Of a stretch of 64,000 bases of DNA, positions 7,094 through 16,444 are shown in pieces; the first letter of the stretch is position 1, and the number at the start of each line of letters is the position of its first letter. The notes below the pieces were generated by a model. That model saw only the letters and a program-made list of their open reading frames with translations, was not told the DNA's origin and made no database searches. Where the stretch lies: assembly GCA_023091665.1 (NCBI GenBank), contig JALJCQ010000017.1:1116001-1180000 (forward strand), written 5' to 3'. The DNA comes from Pythium myriotylum. Its lineage: Eukaryota; Oomycota; Peronosporomycetes; Pythiales; Pythiaceae. A program made the translations under genes and the position numbers.

Positions 7094-9292
7094 TTAAATC
7101 TGTGGTGGCTGGTAACGTATATCAATGACTCTCGGCACCTCCATCGAGGTAAACGCGAATATATGGCGGACTACTTCCGTTGCGATCAAGCCCATCGATG
7201 CTTCCTCCCCGTGGGCGGCTGTCGAGTACCAACGAACGCAACTAAGGAACGCGAGGCGCGCTTGCACACTGATCGGAATGGCCGCGACGTCGTGAACTCC
7301 CGGTATGCGATCCTTGAGGTACGGGCCGTAGCAAGTAGTATTGCATGGCCCATTCTCACGATCCGTGAGGTGAGGGTCGTTCCAGGAAGTTTTGCAGCGC
7401 TCATTCCCACGAGGGAAAGGCGAGTTTGGCACCACACAAGCCCTCTTCCAATCGGCGTACAGGATTCGTGGATATCGGGCAAGAACATTGAGAAACGCTG
7501 ATTCGTTCTCGACGAACGTTGTATGATCCGTCTGGGACCTTAAGCGAAACACTTCCAGGTTGCTGAGGCTAGACGAGACGAGAGTCTGTAGTCGTGATTT
7601 TGGGCTTTCTGTAGTGCTCAGCTGGAGTTCCAATTCTTTCAACAGAGGATGATTTAAGGCGTGTAATTCTTGGACTTCTTGGGACCAGTACGAGCCGTCG
7701 TGGGTGACAGCAAAGCTTCGCAGTTTTGGGCATGCGTTCAACATGGCTGAAACAGAGGTTGCAGAGAATGATATACCCTCTCTTGCTGTTATTGGCGAGA
7801 TCGTATCGTCACGTTCGACGACTAGTGTCCGAAGCTGATCACCGAGAACAGTCAATAAGGGAGCAAGATGCTTCATAAAGCTGTCGGCTGGTTGATTGTT
7901 GGGTAGAATGACGCGGAGTTGTTGAAGCGGAGAGGCTTCGGGAACGTGAGTGAAGCATTCCTTGATGGAGTCTGACCTCACCCAGCCAAGACCATGCCCA
8001 AACACCACGACACGGACTCGACCATCTGGTGAATACGGAGTGGCCGACGACTCGCAAGAAGTCATCCACGTATCCGACTCATACTTCTCAATCACCGCAT
8101 CAGCGTCACCATCACCATTCTTGGCGTCGTCGAGGAGAGCAAACACTGTCGTACCTGCTCGGACTTTCACATGATAGTAAGCTGAGCTGACTTCATCTGT
8201 GAGACCCAAAGAGAAGAGTAAATTGTTGCCTCTGCGCATGAGTTTGAGCATCTCAGCAGTGGTCGGTCCAAGTTGGTCCACCCTCACTTCAAGTTCCGAA
8301 ATCGGTGACCCTGGAATTGACGGGGTTGATGCAAACAGTGCGTAACCAAGCCACGCAGCATCTACCCCAACAATATCTGGCTCTGGTCCGAACCATTCGC
8401 TCAGGTATAAGCTTTTCGTACATGTTACGAATGGCAACGCGGAGCACCACTCTGCGTAGTCTTGGGTCAAAATTAAGTTCTCGATGTGGACGCCTCTCGC
8501 TTGCTTAGCATCGCTCGGAAGCATCCTTCGCAGCAGCTCTCTTCGGGTGCTACTCACTGAGCGCACTATGAGTACTGGTACATCAATGCGCATATCCCGG
8601 ATCGCGAATGCTGTCGCCAGCAACTCGTCGTGAATAAGATCCTCTTTGTCCAGACGAACGGCTCTCACTTCGAACTGCACTTCGTCATGGCGACGGTTGC
8701 CACTGTAATTTCTGATCGCGTTATATGTGCCCACGTTGGAACTGCGAAGCGCGATTGGAATCGGACTCGTCCATTTTTGTTGATCCACGAAGGGCTCCCA
8801 CTTGGACAGAATGTCTCTGACGCCACGACTCAGCTTTGAAACAAGGAGCACCTCGAGAATGCGTTCCATATGCATTGCTGGTGCGTAGATTTCAACCCAC
8901 GGAATGGGAGACCATACGATTGCAGAGAAGTCTCGTGGGCTACGGCCGATCGATATCATGTCCTCAAACGTACGGGTTGGTTGCTTATCAGTGCTCGAGT
9001 CGTCCTTATCGCGGTGAAGGCTCGCTCCCACACACTGCCAAAATGCCGTATTCTCGTCGATGCCAAACCCCGGGCAGCACAACAGAGCCGACCAGACAAC
9101 CACTGCACTCCTCGCAGCCTCTACGACCCGGGGCTCCCACGTACTGAACTTGAGTCTTACCCACAAGACGGTGCCATCTTCAACAGTTTCTGTTGCTATC
9201 TGCGCGTTCCCTCTCAGCTCCGTGTTCCATCTAATTGCTTCCGCCCAGGCATCGCTCTCGCTCAATTCTGTGGCCGATGGCTTGTTGCCCAT
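7094..9292 (-). CDS. Predicted N-myristoylated LRR-like family protein, member 2
   Basis: The predicted protein has 732 aa and is the closest relative of member 1. It starts MGNKPSATELSESDAW, with Gly2 and Ser6 fitting an N-myristoylation signal. Family blocks present are VVWSALLCCPGFGIDEN, then FWQCVGASLH near residue 90. The block DYAEWCSALPFVTCTKSLYL is nearly the same in member 1. The SH3-like strand VVVFGHGLGWVRSD, the Leu-rich block ACPKLRSFAVTHDGSYW with LKELELQLS, and the terminal helix IATEVVRHIFAFTSMEVPRV follow. A motif resembling an initiator directly precedes the ATG. The gene lies between secreted genes A and B, so the two families are interleaved. Function unknown. Confidence 0.72.
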   Translation of the reverse strand: MGNKPSATELSESDAWAEAIRWNTELRGNAQIATETVEDGTVLWVRLKFSTWEPRVVEAARSAVVVWSALLCCPGFGIDENTAFWQCVGASLHRDKDDSSTDKQPTRTFEDMISIGRSPRDFSAIVWSPIPWVEIYAPAMHMERILEVLLVSKLSRGVRDILSKWEPFVDQQKWTSPIPIALRSSNVGTYNAIRNYSGNRRHDEVQFEVRAVRLDKEDLIHDELLATAFAIRDMRIDVPVLIVRSVSSTRRELLRRMLPSDAKQARGVHIENLILTQDYAEWCSALPFVTCTKSLYLSEWFGPEPDIVGVDAAWLGYALFASTPSIPGSPISELEVRVDQLGPTTAEMLKLMRRGNNLLFSLGLTDEVSSAYYHVKVRAGTTVFALLDDAKNGDGDADAVIEKYESDTWMTSCESSATPYSPDGRVRVVVFGHGLGWVRSDSIKECFTHVPEASPLQQLRVILPNNQPADSFMKHLAPLLTVLGDQLRTLVVERDDTISPITAREGISFSATSVSAMLNACPKLRSFAVTHDGSYWSQEVQELHALNHPLLKELELQLSTTESPKSRLQTLVSSSLSNLEVFRLRSQTDHTTFVENESAFLNVLARYPRILYADWKRACVVPNSPFPRGNERCKTSWNDPHLTDRENGPCNTTCYGPYLKDRIPGVHDVAAIPISVQARLAFLSCVRWYSTAAHGEEASMGLIATEVVRHIFAFTSMEVPRVIDIRYQPPQI

Positions 9293-9301
9293 GGCGGTGA
9301 C

Positions 9302-9318
9302 TTCGAAGAATGAATGAG
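9302..9318 (-). promoter_or_regulatory. Possible initiator of family member 2
   Basis: Minus-strand CCTCATTCATTCTTCGAAG lies 10-26 nt upstream of the ATG at 9292, giving a very short leader like that of member 1. Confidence 0.4.
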
Positions 9319-9447
9319 GCTGGATTCGAAAAGCTGCGAGTGTGGTTTACAAATCTCATTTCAGGCCAGTGAGACTCATCTCAGGCTTGTGTGATATGCG
9401 AACGTACTTAATTGGCACACTAGGCTACTGATCACCCAAAGGCAATT

Positions 9448-10158
9448 CTAGAGAATCCAGGCTGCGAGTATCGGTACCGCCAACACACTGACCAAGTTCG
9501 CACGAACTAGCAACAATGTTCCCGTCCCTGCAGCACTCGTGGGTCGAAGCGTCTGATTCGAACTCAGAGAAAGCACACTGTCGCTCGACGCATTACCATT
9601 GGCCACCATGGGCTTCAATGCCAGAACCCTCGTCATTCCGTGCACGCAGGTCTTACGATCCGTATAGCAGGCACTAAAGTTGCTTTCTGTCGAGTTACTC
9701 GAACAATTGGCGCCGCTGTACGCCTTCCACACCACCGACAGATCGCTCGCACCGAGCGTCACACGGTAGCTCATGTCCCCCTTACTGGACGGATAACAAT
9801 CGCCACTCGCGACCACCGCCACGGCCTTCGTGAAATCACCCGCACAGTCCGTCCCCGACGCGTACGTCTCGACGATCACGTACGGTTTACCCTTGAGGTG
9901 TTTCTCCGTGTCGGCGAGATGGTCGTCAGCACAGGTCGGGAGGAAAGAGAAGGTGTCGGCGCCAGGTGTCGTGATGGCAGTGCAGTCTCCGGACTCGCAC
10001 TTGTTTGCGGTGTCAGGCGTGTACTCTCTCAGTTGGATGGATCCTCCGCACTTGAGCTGGTCGAAGACGCAGATGGCGTTGTATTTGGATGCGTGCGTGC
10101 TGTAGGCGACGAGTGAGGCGGAGGCAGCGAGAGTCTGGAGCAATGCGGAGAGCTTCAT
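9448..10158 (-). CDS. Secreted Cys-rich protein with predicted GPI-anchor tail, copy B
   Basis: The predicted protein has 236 aa. Signal peptide and mature domain up to about residue 158 are identical to copies A and C. After residue 158 the sequence departs (SNFSACYTDRKTCVHGMTRV) and gains a tenth cysteine near residue 164 that A and C lack. The C-terminus is a Ser-rich stretch and then a hydrophobic segment (LVSVLAVPILAAWIL) suited to GPI attachment. The DNA identity to copy A is confined to 9691-10177, while both flanks differ. That is a pattern of gene conversion rather than simple duplication. An initiator of its own lies at about 10281-10297. Confidence 0.75.
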   Translation of the reverse strand: MKLSALLQTLAASASLVAYSTHASKYNAICVFDQLKCGGSIQLREYTPDTANKCESGDCTAITTPGADTFSFLPTCADDHLADTEKHLKGKPYVIVETYASGTDCAGDFTKAVAVVASGDCYPSSKGDMSYRVTLGASDLSVVWKAYSGANCSSNSTESNFSACYTDRKTCVHGMTRVLALKPMVANGNASSDSVLSLSSNQTLRPTSAAGTGTLLLVRANLVSVLAVPILAAWIL

Positions 10159-10280
10159 AGTTGGCTTGGTTTGGCTTGGATTGGTTGTGTTGGGTTGGTT
10201 TGTGCTAGGTAGACCCTGCTGATTCGGTGCGGTCTGTGCGTGATGGTCCGGGTGGTGGTGATGACGGTGGTGAGAGGCTC

Positions 10281-10297
10281 GCTATTGCAGAATGAGG
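10281..10297 (-). promoter_or_regulatory. Initiator-like element of secreted gene B
   Basis: Minus-strand CCTCATTCTGCAATAGC keeps the TCATTCTGC core seen in front of genes A and C although the surrounding DNA differs. It implies a leader of about 125-135 nt. Confidence 0.5.
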
Positions 10298-11277
10298 CCA
10301 ACGGTCGGCTAGGCGCTCGACCTGCTGAGTGTGGCGCTGCGATGCGACCAAACGGACAACTGACGAATTCCCTGTTGACGTCATTGTTGTGTTGGAGGCA
10401 GGAGTTGGCTGATAGGCTGTACGCCGTACCGGGACATCTGAACTTCCTCCGGGTATTGTCAAATGTCGCATGGAGGTGAAGTATTGTAAAATACACTCGG
10501 ACGAGTGAGTTCCCCAACAGAGCCATACATGGGTGCAATCTAGATGCCCCTCACTCACCTCATCAACGTAGGTGACAGGCTTTGCCGGACCCGCCAATAA
10601 TACTCAGGAATCGTCTCCCAAATCCAGTACATATGCGTTACTGCTCGTGCTCCTCTCTCTCTCTCCTCAGGCACGAGAAGACTCTACACTGTGGAGTCTG
10701 TCAGAACAGACGTGATGAGTACAGTACTGGCAGTACGGTCCTCGGTCCCTCTCGTCAGGACTCAGGACACATGCATACGCCATCCCTCTGATCCTTTATG
10801 CATCTACGGGGGATCATGTCCGATAACGTGGTCTTCCTTCCTGTGACCGCTCGTCGAGTTCGACGTCTCCGCAGCAACTGACGACTTCACTCTAAGTCCA
10901 AGTCGCTTCAGTATATCGGAACAAGTACGTTGCAGTAGATGTTATGTTGTTGCCCTCGGCAGCCATACTAGGATGTCTGGTAGATTGTGTCGTGCTCTTC
11001 CAGGAAGAGGCAGCCCACATCGGTGTAATGGATTTTGTCGCTCGTGGGTTGCTTGACGTCAATACGAGCTGTTGATTGGAGCGTTAGTTAACATGGAAAA
11101 TGACAAATCTTCATACCTCTGGCCAGATTTGGAGCGTGAAGGTACAACACGGAAGTATCAGGATTCGCTATATAGTTGAACTCAAAAGACTTAATCATCA
11201 TCATCATCACAACACCGACGTGATGCAAATGAAGTCTACGGAGCCACCTAGTAGAGAAACTAGAGCACATTGTGCGT
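10298..11277. other. Intergenic, no gene recognised
   Basis: About 1 kb without a supported gene. It contains a CT-rich run near 10653-10668 and a pair of LINE-like tails at 11174-11245. Confidence 0.5.
11174..11245. repeat. Two opposed LINE 3' tails
   Basis: The left part reads GAACTCAAAAGACTT then ATCATCATCATCATC, like the tail at 1904-1953. The right part, on the minus strand, reads GTAGACTTCATTTGCATCA. Together they form an imperfect inverted repeat of the same tail, consistent with two insertions or a rearranged one. Confidence 0.5.
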
Positions 11278-12009
11278 TCAAGCCATAGCGAAGGACGCCA
11301 TAACAACAGCGATGCCTGCACCAGCAAGTTTCACGGTCCCGCTGCTGCTGGAGGTCGTAGTTGGGGTTGGGGTCGATTTCGTTGTTGATGTCGAAGTCGA
11401 TGTCGGTGCTGGGTTCGCAGAGCTCATCGAACTACTCGAAGCGCTACTGCTCGCGCCTGTCGGCTTCACCGCCAAAACCTTCATTGTCGTTCCAACACAC
11501 GTCTTATGCTCAACCTCGCTGGCCCTGAAGCTCGTCTCCGTCGAGTTACTCGAACAATTGGCGCCGCTGTACGCCTTCCACACCACCGACAGATCACTCG
11601 CACCGAGCGTCACACGGTAGCTCATGTCCCCCTTACTGGACGGATAACAATCGCCACTCGCGACCACCGCCACGGCCTTCGTGAAATCACCCGCACAGTC
11701 CGTCCCCGACGCGTACGTCTCGACGATCACGTACGGTTTACCCTTGAGGTGTTTCTCCGTGTCGGCGAGATGGTCGTCAGCACAGGTCGGGAGGAAAGAG
11801 AAGGTGTCGGCGCCAGGTGTCGTGATGGCAGTGCAGTCTCCGGACTCGCACTTGTTTGCGGTGTCAGGCGTGTACTCTCTCAGTTGGATGGATCCTCCGC
11901 ACTTGAGCTGGTCGAAGACGCAGATGGCGTTGTATTTGGATGCGTGCGTGCTGTAGGCGACGAGTGAGGCGGAGGCAGCGAGAGTCTGGAGCAATGCGGA
12001 GAGCTTCAT
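11278..12009 (-). CDS. Secreted Cys-rich protein with predicted GPI-anchor tail, copy C
   Basis: The predicted protein has 243 aa, starting MKLSALL at 12009. It is identical to copy A through the mature domain and into the Ser-rich linker (GASSSASSSSMSS), then diverges. Its tail is longer and Thr-rich (NPAPTSTSTSTTKSTPTPT) and ends in the hydrophobic GTVKLAGAGIAVVMASFAMA. The promoter and more than 700 bp upstream are also duplicated from copy A. Nine cysteines are present. The conserved ectodomain with a variable Ser/Thr stalk suggests a wall-anchored display protein whose stalk length varies. Function unknown. Confidence 0.75.
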   Translation of the reverse strand: MKLSALLQTLAASASLVAYSTHASKYNAICVFDQLKCGGSIQLREYTPDTANKCESGDCTAITTPGADTFSFLPTCADDHLADTEKHLKGKPYVIVETYASGTDCAGDFTKAVAVVASGDCYPSSKGDMSYRVTLGASDLSVVWKAYSGANCSSNSTETSFRASEVEHKTCVGTTMKVLAVKPTGASSSASSSSMSSANPAPTSTSTSTTKSTPTPTTTSSSSGTVKLAGAGIAVVMASFAMA

Positions 12010-12067
12010 AGTTGGCTTGGCTTGGCTGTGTTTGGCTGTGAGAAGTTTGTTTGTCGGTGGGAGGCGG

Positions 12068-12083
12068 CGAATCGCAGAATGAG
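12068..12083 (-). promoter_or_regulatory. Initiator plus flanking element of secreted gene C
   Basis: Same 16-mer (CTCATTCTGCGATTCG) and spacing as gene A, inside the duplicated block. Confidence 0.55.
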
Positions 12084-12520
12084 ATGGTTGGACTGTGTTG
12101 TGGAGGTCGACAGTTCGTGATGGAACCCAGGACTTGCTCTTCGATCTCCCGTCAGAGCTGTTACAGACGAGATGGTGAGCACGAGGATTCGTTGCCCAAC
12201 ATGGGTGCACTCTGGATGCCCTCAAGATGGGTGCAATCGGATACCTGCCAGTGGGCTTGCCAACTAACCAATCATTCTGCGACAGAGACCCTCCAAATTT
12301 AGTACCGGTACCTCGACTCCATGTCTCGTGGGAGACCCCACATGGCCAATTGAATCAGCGCCAACTGAACAGTAGTCTTTTACGTGACCCACTCTCTTCA
12401 AGACCCGTTTGCGACGTGCTTCCAATCCTGTGTCTGTGTTCGTGTTGGCATTTGTTTGGGTACGATGCGATAATGACCCCCCAATCCCCGTGGTCTTCAG
12501 AACGACATGCAATACATGTC

Positions 12521-12593
12521 GTAGAACAACAATTTATCAAACCAAGAGATACATGTCACATGCATCTCTTGGTTTGAAAGATTGCTGTTCTAC
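12521..12593. repeat. 36-bp inverted repeat, right copy
   Basis: Arms 12521-12556 and 12558-12593. It differs from the left copy by G-to-A changes that slightly weaken the pairing (AGATACATGT against ACATGCATCT). Confidence 0.75.
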
Positions 12594-12847
12594 ATTGTGT
12601 CTATACAAAACCGAAACCGTGGAAAGCGAAGTCAAATGTCATCCTACACAAGTGATTCCACGTGTATCGTCACTTCATAGAATTGATTACTAAATATCCA
12701 TCCATCCTCGCGTCTTCCACTGCACTTCTGAATGGGTCTACGCTTTGAGTTGGAAGGGATATTGTTGGGCTTGGTTTCAGGTCTGTGAAAATTGTTCGAC
12801 GCAGGGGCTTGAGTTGAATACAAAATCAAGTGGCTAACTGCTCGATG

Positions 12848-12885
12848 TGATATTGATAATGATGAAGGTGAAGTCTATTGAGCCC
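12848..12885 (-). repeat. LINE-like 3' tail, inverted
   Basis: The minus strand reads GGGCTCAATAGACTTCACC then TTCATCATTATCA, matching the CTCAATAGACTTCA core of the tail at 1912-1925. The surrounding 12732-13158 holds no supported gene. Confidence 0.45.
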
Positions 12886-13158
12886 AATGATTGCATGCTA
12901 ATAGCAGCGGCTCTGTGGACCCCGTGATATTCGTGAGTGGAGAGTTCACGTTCAAGTGAGCCTGCCAATCACGGGTGCAGTGTGGACGCCGTCTGCGCAG
13001 CGCAACCACCAGATGAGGCTAATGTCTCCCAACTCAGCACACTGTACTTGAATCATCCGGTGTGACGGTATCAAACGAAGGGAAAAACACAAGACAGGAA
13101 CCAATAGACCAGTTGAAGCTGGCAATACCCTTTGGTTGACAGCGCTACACCGGTAGCC

Positions 13159-15378
13159 CTAGATCGATTCTTCCGTCCGAAAGCAGATGTCTCGAACGGA
13201 TGTGGTTGTCGCAAACTCGAAGATCATACTGAGAATGTCTTCGCCTATCGTCGCGATAGCATTGGAATTCGTAACGCGCACCACGCTCACCAACGCCGCC
13301 TTGCATCGGGATGAAACTTGGCCGTCACAGTATACAGCTTGTCGCCATGGCAGCTTGAGTGACTGCAGTAACTCGGTTGTCAGTAGCCGCTCTTCATCGT
13401 ATCGGGTCCTTTCCGTTGCCAACTTGTGTAAGAAATTGGAACTGGCTGGCTCACCACCGTCCCAATGAAAATATTGAAGTCCAGGCAAGCCGATCAAAAT
13501 GGATCTTACAGCTGCGTGACTTTGGACGAAGGGAGAATGCTTCCTCATTGATATTCCCAAATTCTTCCGCAAGATTGGATTGGCAATACGAACACGAAGT
13601 GACCGCAGGTTCTTCATCCAGGTGTTCAGAGCCTCTTCAGTTGGAGAGATTAACGCTTTCTCAGTCTGTCCAAGACAAACCTCCAACTCTTTCAGTGGAG
13701 CATCCACATTGCCGATAGACCAGAGCGATGCATCGTTGTCACAGACTAGAGTCTTCAGGTTTGGACACATCTTGGACACAAGGGAGCCCTGAACTGGGCC
13801 CATACCGTCGAGTCTCAAGTATGTAAGACCCTCCCCAATCGCATGAAGGAGATACTGAGTCGTCTCGACCGGATCGAAACCTCGAGCTTGACCGTTCCAG
13901 TCAAATGTGACACGCAAACCTGTCAGGCATGGAGGTGACGGTGCCCGGGACACTACCGAATGGATAGCAAATGACCGCACCCAGCCGAGCCCAAACCCAG
14001 GTACGATCACAGCTATCCAGTCACCCCATCTTGTTCGGTCTGCCGAGGATACGCACAGATCAACCTCGCAAAAACCGTCGGTCATGACAAGCATCGTCAC
14101 AGCTTCGTCCTTTGGATGCGTCTTGATTTCCACTCCAACTGAAAGGGTTGCGCTGTAGTACGCAGTGCTGTCGTCAGGTGCTCGTACCAGCAACGCTAGT
14201 AGAGTATTGCCTCGAGTCATACTGTTGAGAACCTCAAGAGCATGGGGTCGAAGAACGAGTCGAAGGCACTCAAGATGTCGCAAAGACGAACGCTGAGCGT
14301 TTGGATGAAACAAAGCATACGCGATCCACGGGAGATCGTGATCTTCGATGCTTCTTTCGCTCCATCCTGAGTTCACGTTGAGGCTGACCGAATGGACGGA
14401 TGTTGCGAACGGTATCGCGGACCAAAATGCTTCAAACTCACGGTCACGCCAGAGGCTGCGATCAAGTGTAAGAGCCCGTTGTGTCGTCGGCTGAGAGAGC
14501 AACGCTCCTGTTAGTGCTCGGATAAAGCCGCCTAGGGATGCCAGGGGCACACCCGCTGATACTGCGACGTGGAAATCCCCAGTGCGACAGACGGGCTTTT
14601 GAAAAAACTCGCTGAAGGCCTGCACGTCCGCTCCGCATGTGACCAGCAAAGTACCACGGAAGTTGATCCGAGAGATGTGGAAACGTGGAGTAGCCTCATC
14701 ATGAGGCTGGCTATTGATACAGGAAACGAGTTGGCGAAGGTGCGGCAGCAGCGCACTAATGGGAGTCTTCTGTGGTGAAAGCACGATGTCGAGGCAAACA
14801 TCAATTTCCGCTACAGTTCGCATAGATTCTGCGCTTGCCGCAAGGCGCACAGATGCCTCACCGTCGTCACGACTCCTGTTGAGACCGAAGAGAATTTCCA
14901 ATCGACTGAAAGCGTGCTCCAGTCTGGAATTTGAGGCCTCGTGTACGCAAACGCGGATGCTAGGAAACGGGCGCTGATCGAAGAATCGAATTGAGTCACT
15001 CGGAGAGGATGTTTCAATCGTGAGGAAGTCGCCTCGTTGCCGCTCAGACAACTTACTAAACACACGGCGCCAGAAAACTGGGTTCTCTTTGGCGCCGTAT
15101 CCACGATAGCTGGCCAGTGCCGACCACGCTAACGAAGCCGCGCGTACGCTTGCTGCATCTTCATCAGACGCCAGTGCTTCTGGGAAGAACACCCACGCAT
15201 GGCTTTTGACGATGCTTGAGACTGGGCCATCGCGGTCACAGACGAGCTGGACAAAACCTCCGAGGCGCTCACTTTCAGACGTCGCGATCGCCCAGGCTTC
15301 GTGGTCACTTAGCGAAGATCGGACGGCGGCATCTGAGTTAGGAAGATGCAACCGCTGAGATGAAGGCTTTGCTCCCAT
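13159..15378 (-). CDS. Predicted N-myristoylated LRR-like family protein, member 3
   Basis: The predicted protein has 739 aa. I prefer the ATG at 15378 (MGAKPSSQRL), which places Gly2 and Ser6 in an N-myristoylation context. The in-frame ATG at 15414 would bury it. Family blocks are DHEAWAIATSESERL, LAWSALASYRGYGAKENP, then FWRRVFSKLS. Next come SIPFATSVHSVSLNV-type Leu-rich segments, the SH3-like strand AVIVPGFGLGWVRS, the block KMCPNLKTLVCDNDASLWS, and a C-terminal helix IGEDILSMIFEFATTTSVRD that looks like an F-box core helix. It is clearly diverged from members 1 and 2, so it is an older paralogue. Function unknown. Confidence 0.7.
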   Translation of the reverse strand: MGAKPSSQRLHLPNSDAAVRSSLSDHEAWAIATSESERLGGFVQLVCDRDGPVSSIVKSHAWVFFPEALASDEDAASVRAASLAWSALASYRGYGAKENPVFWRRVFSKLSERQRGDFLTIETSSPSDSIRFFDQRPFPSIRVCVHEASNSRLEHAFSRLEILFGLNRSRDDGEASVRLAASAESMRTVAEIDVCLDIVLSPQKTPISALLPHLRQLVSCINSQPHDEATPRFHISRINFRGTLLVTCGADVQAFSEFFQKPVCRTGDFHVAVSAGVPLASLGGFIRALTGALLSQPTTQRALTLDRSLWRDREFEAFWSAIPFATSVHSVSLNVNSGWSERSIEDHDLPWIAYALFHPNAQRSSLRHLECLRLVLRPHALEVLNSMTRGNTLLALLVRAPDDSTAYYSATLSVGVEIKTHPKDEAVTMLVMTDGFCEVDLCVSSADRTRWGDWIAVIVPGFGLGWVRSFAIHSVVSRAPSPPCLTGLRVTFDWNGQARGFDPVETTQYLLHAIGEGLTYLRLDGMGPVQGSLVSKMCPNLKTLVCDNDASLWSIGNVDAPLKELEVCLGQTEKALISPTEEALNTWMKNLRSLRVRIANPILRKNLGISMRKHSPFVQSHAAVRSILIGLPGLQYFHWDGGEPASSNFLHKLATERTRYDEERLLTTELLQSLKLPWRQAVYCDGQVSSRCKAALVSVVRVTNSNAIATIGEDILSMIFEFATTTSVRDICFRTEESI

Positions 15379-15624
15379 TGTGGCAAGTCGTGAAATGTTC
15401 TGAGACGGAGCCAACGTACAGGTGACCTCACCGACATTCTACAACTCTTCGACCAGCATTCCGAAATGGATTCTGGGTGAGTCTGTGGGTTCAATCATGG
15501 ACCAAACGAGAGCAGAGGCTCGAGTCTTATTGAGCAAGTGAGAACGTGTTCACTCCGAGGACAAGTGGTGATTATCTAAACGGAACGACCCAAATAAACA
15601 AAATCGCGTTGGTGTCCAGCGTCT

Positions 15625-16404
15625 TTAGTCGCGACGCTGGCGTCGCGCACAGTTCGCTGGCTTCTTCGAGGTCGCAGCCGGAGCCGGGGCACTAGTGGCC
15701 GGCTTGGCCGTCGCAGGGGACGGAGAAGGGTCCGAGGCCTCGGGGGCACTGGCATCCGGGGCGGCAGTCGTCGCCGCGGGCGTCGTCGAGTTGGAGCTGT
15801 TCGCACCACTCGAGCCGCTCGAACCGCCGCTAGAGCCGGAGAGCGGCACGCAGTTGATGTAAACCTGCCACGGCGCGCCATTACCACTGTCCATGGAGAG
15901 CCAGTAGAACGTGAAACGCTTCTTGCCTGCGCACTTGGCCTTGTCGTACGGCACGATGCCTCCGGCGTAGAGTGAGCGGCAGTCGGGCGAGTGCTTGGTC
16001 ACAAGCACATCATCGCAATAGGCCTCGCATGGGCCCTGGTGGATAAAGCCGTTGTTGAAGTTGATCTTATCGGGGAGCGGCTGGGGCGTGCCGTTCGGGT
16101 TCGAGTACCCGCACTCAGCGGTCGAGCCAGGCACGGAGGCGCCGCTCGTGTCCTGGTTCTTGAGGATGAAGTCCTTGAGCGACTGGCCATTTTTAAGGAA
16201 CGCGGCGTCGAAGGCGTCGGTGAATTTTCCCTTGAAGTCGAACGTGAACGGCAGCTTGGACGGGGCAATCGTGGCACAGACGTTACCGCCCCACTGCGCG
16301 TACGTGGGTTTCGGTAGCACAAGCTCTCCGTGAGCTTCGACTGCTGATGGAGCCTGCGAAACGAGCAGAGCAACTGAAGCGACGGTGGAGAAACGAGTGA
16401 GCAT
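15625..16404 (-). CDS. AA17-type lytic polysaccharide monooxygenase with Ser/Ala/Pro-rich tail
   Basis: The predicted protein has 259 aa. The start at 16404 gives a clean signal peptide (MLTRFSTVASVALLVSQAPS) cleaved at residue 24 so that His25 becomes the N-terminus, as required for the copper-binding histidine brace of LPMOs. A second candidate His is His122 in FIHQGPCEAYCDD, with an aromatic partner Tyr167 in RFTFYWLS. Cysteine-rich blocks AECGYSNPNGTPQPLPDK and YDKAKCAGKK match the paralogue at 53950-54651. AA17 enzymes are oomycete-specific secreted copper oxygenases reported to cleave pectin during plant infection. The last 70 residues are a low-complexity Ser/Thr/Ala/Pro linker ending in a basic QRRD. 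No second domain follows it. The initiator is at 16445-16460. Confidence 0.85.
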   Translation of the reverse strand: MLTRFSTVASVALLVSQAPSAVEAHGELVLPKPTYAQWGGNVCATIAPSKLPFTFDFKGKFTDAFDAAFLKNGQSLKDFILKNQDTSGASVPGSTAECGYSNPNGTPQPLPDKINFNNGFIHQGPCEAYCDDVLVTKHSPDCRSLYAGGIVPYDKAKCAGKKRFTFYWLSMDSGNGAPWQVYINCVPLSGSSGGSSGSSGANSSNSTTPAATTAAPDASAPEASDPSPSPATAKPATSAPAPAATSKKPANCARRQRRD

Positions 16405-16444
16405 GGTGGAAAGAGAGCTGGGGAGTCGTGTGTGCGAAGCGAGT

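Larger units (their letters stand above)
11436..12731. repeat. Segmental duplication, right copy
   Basis: This is the partner of 5738-7031, with only scattered substitutions. After 12731 the two sequences are unrelated. Confidence 0.85.
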
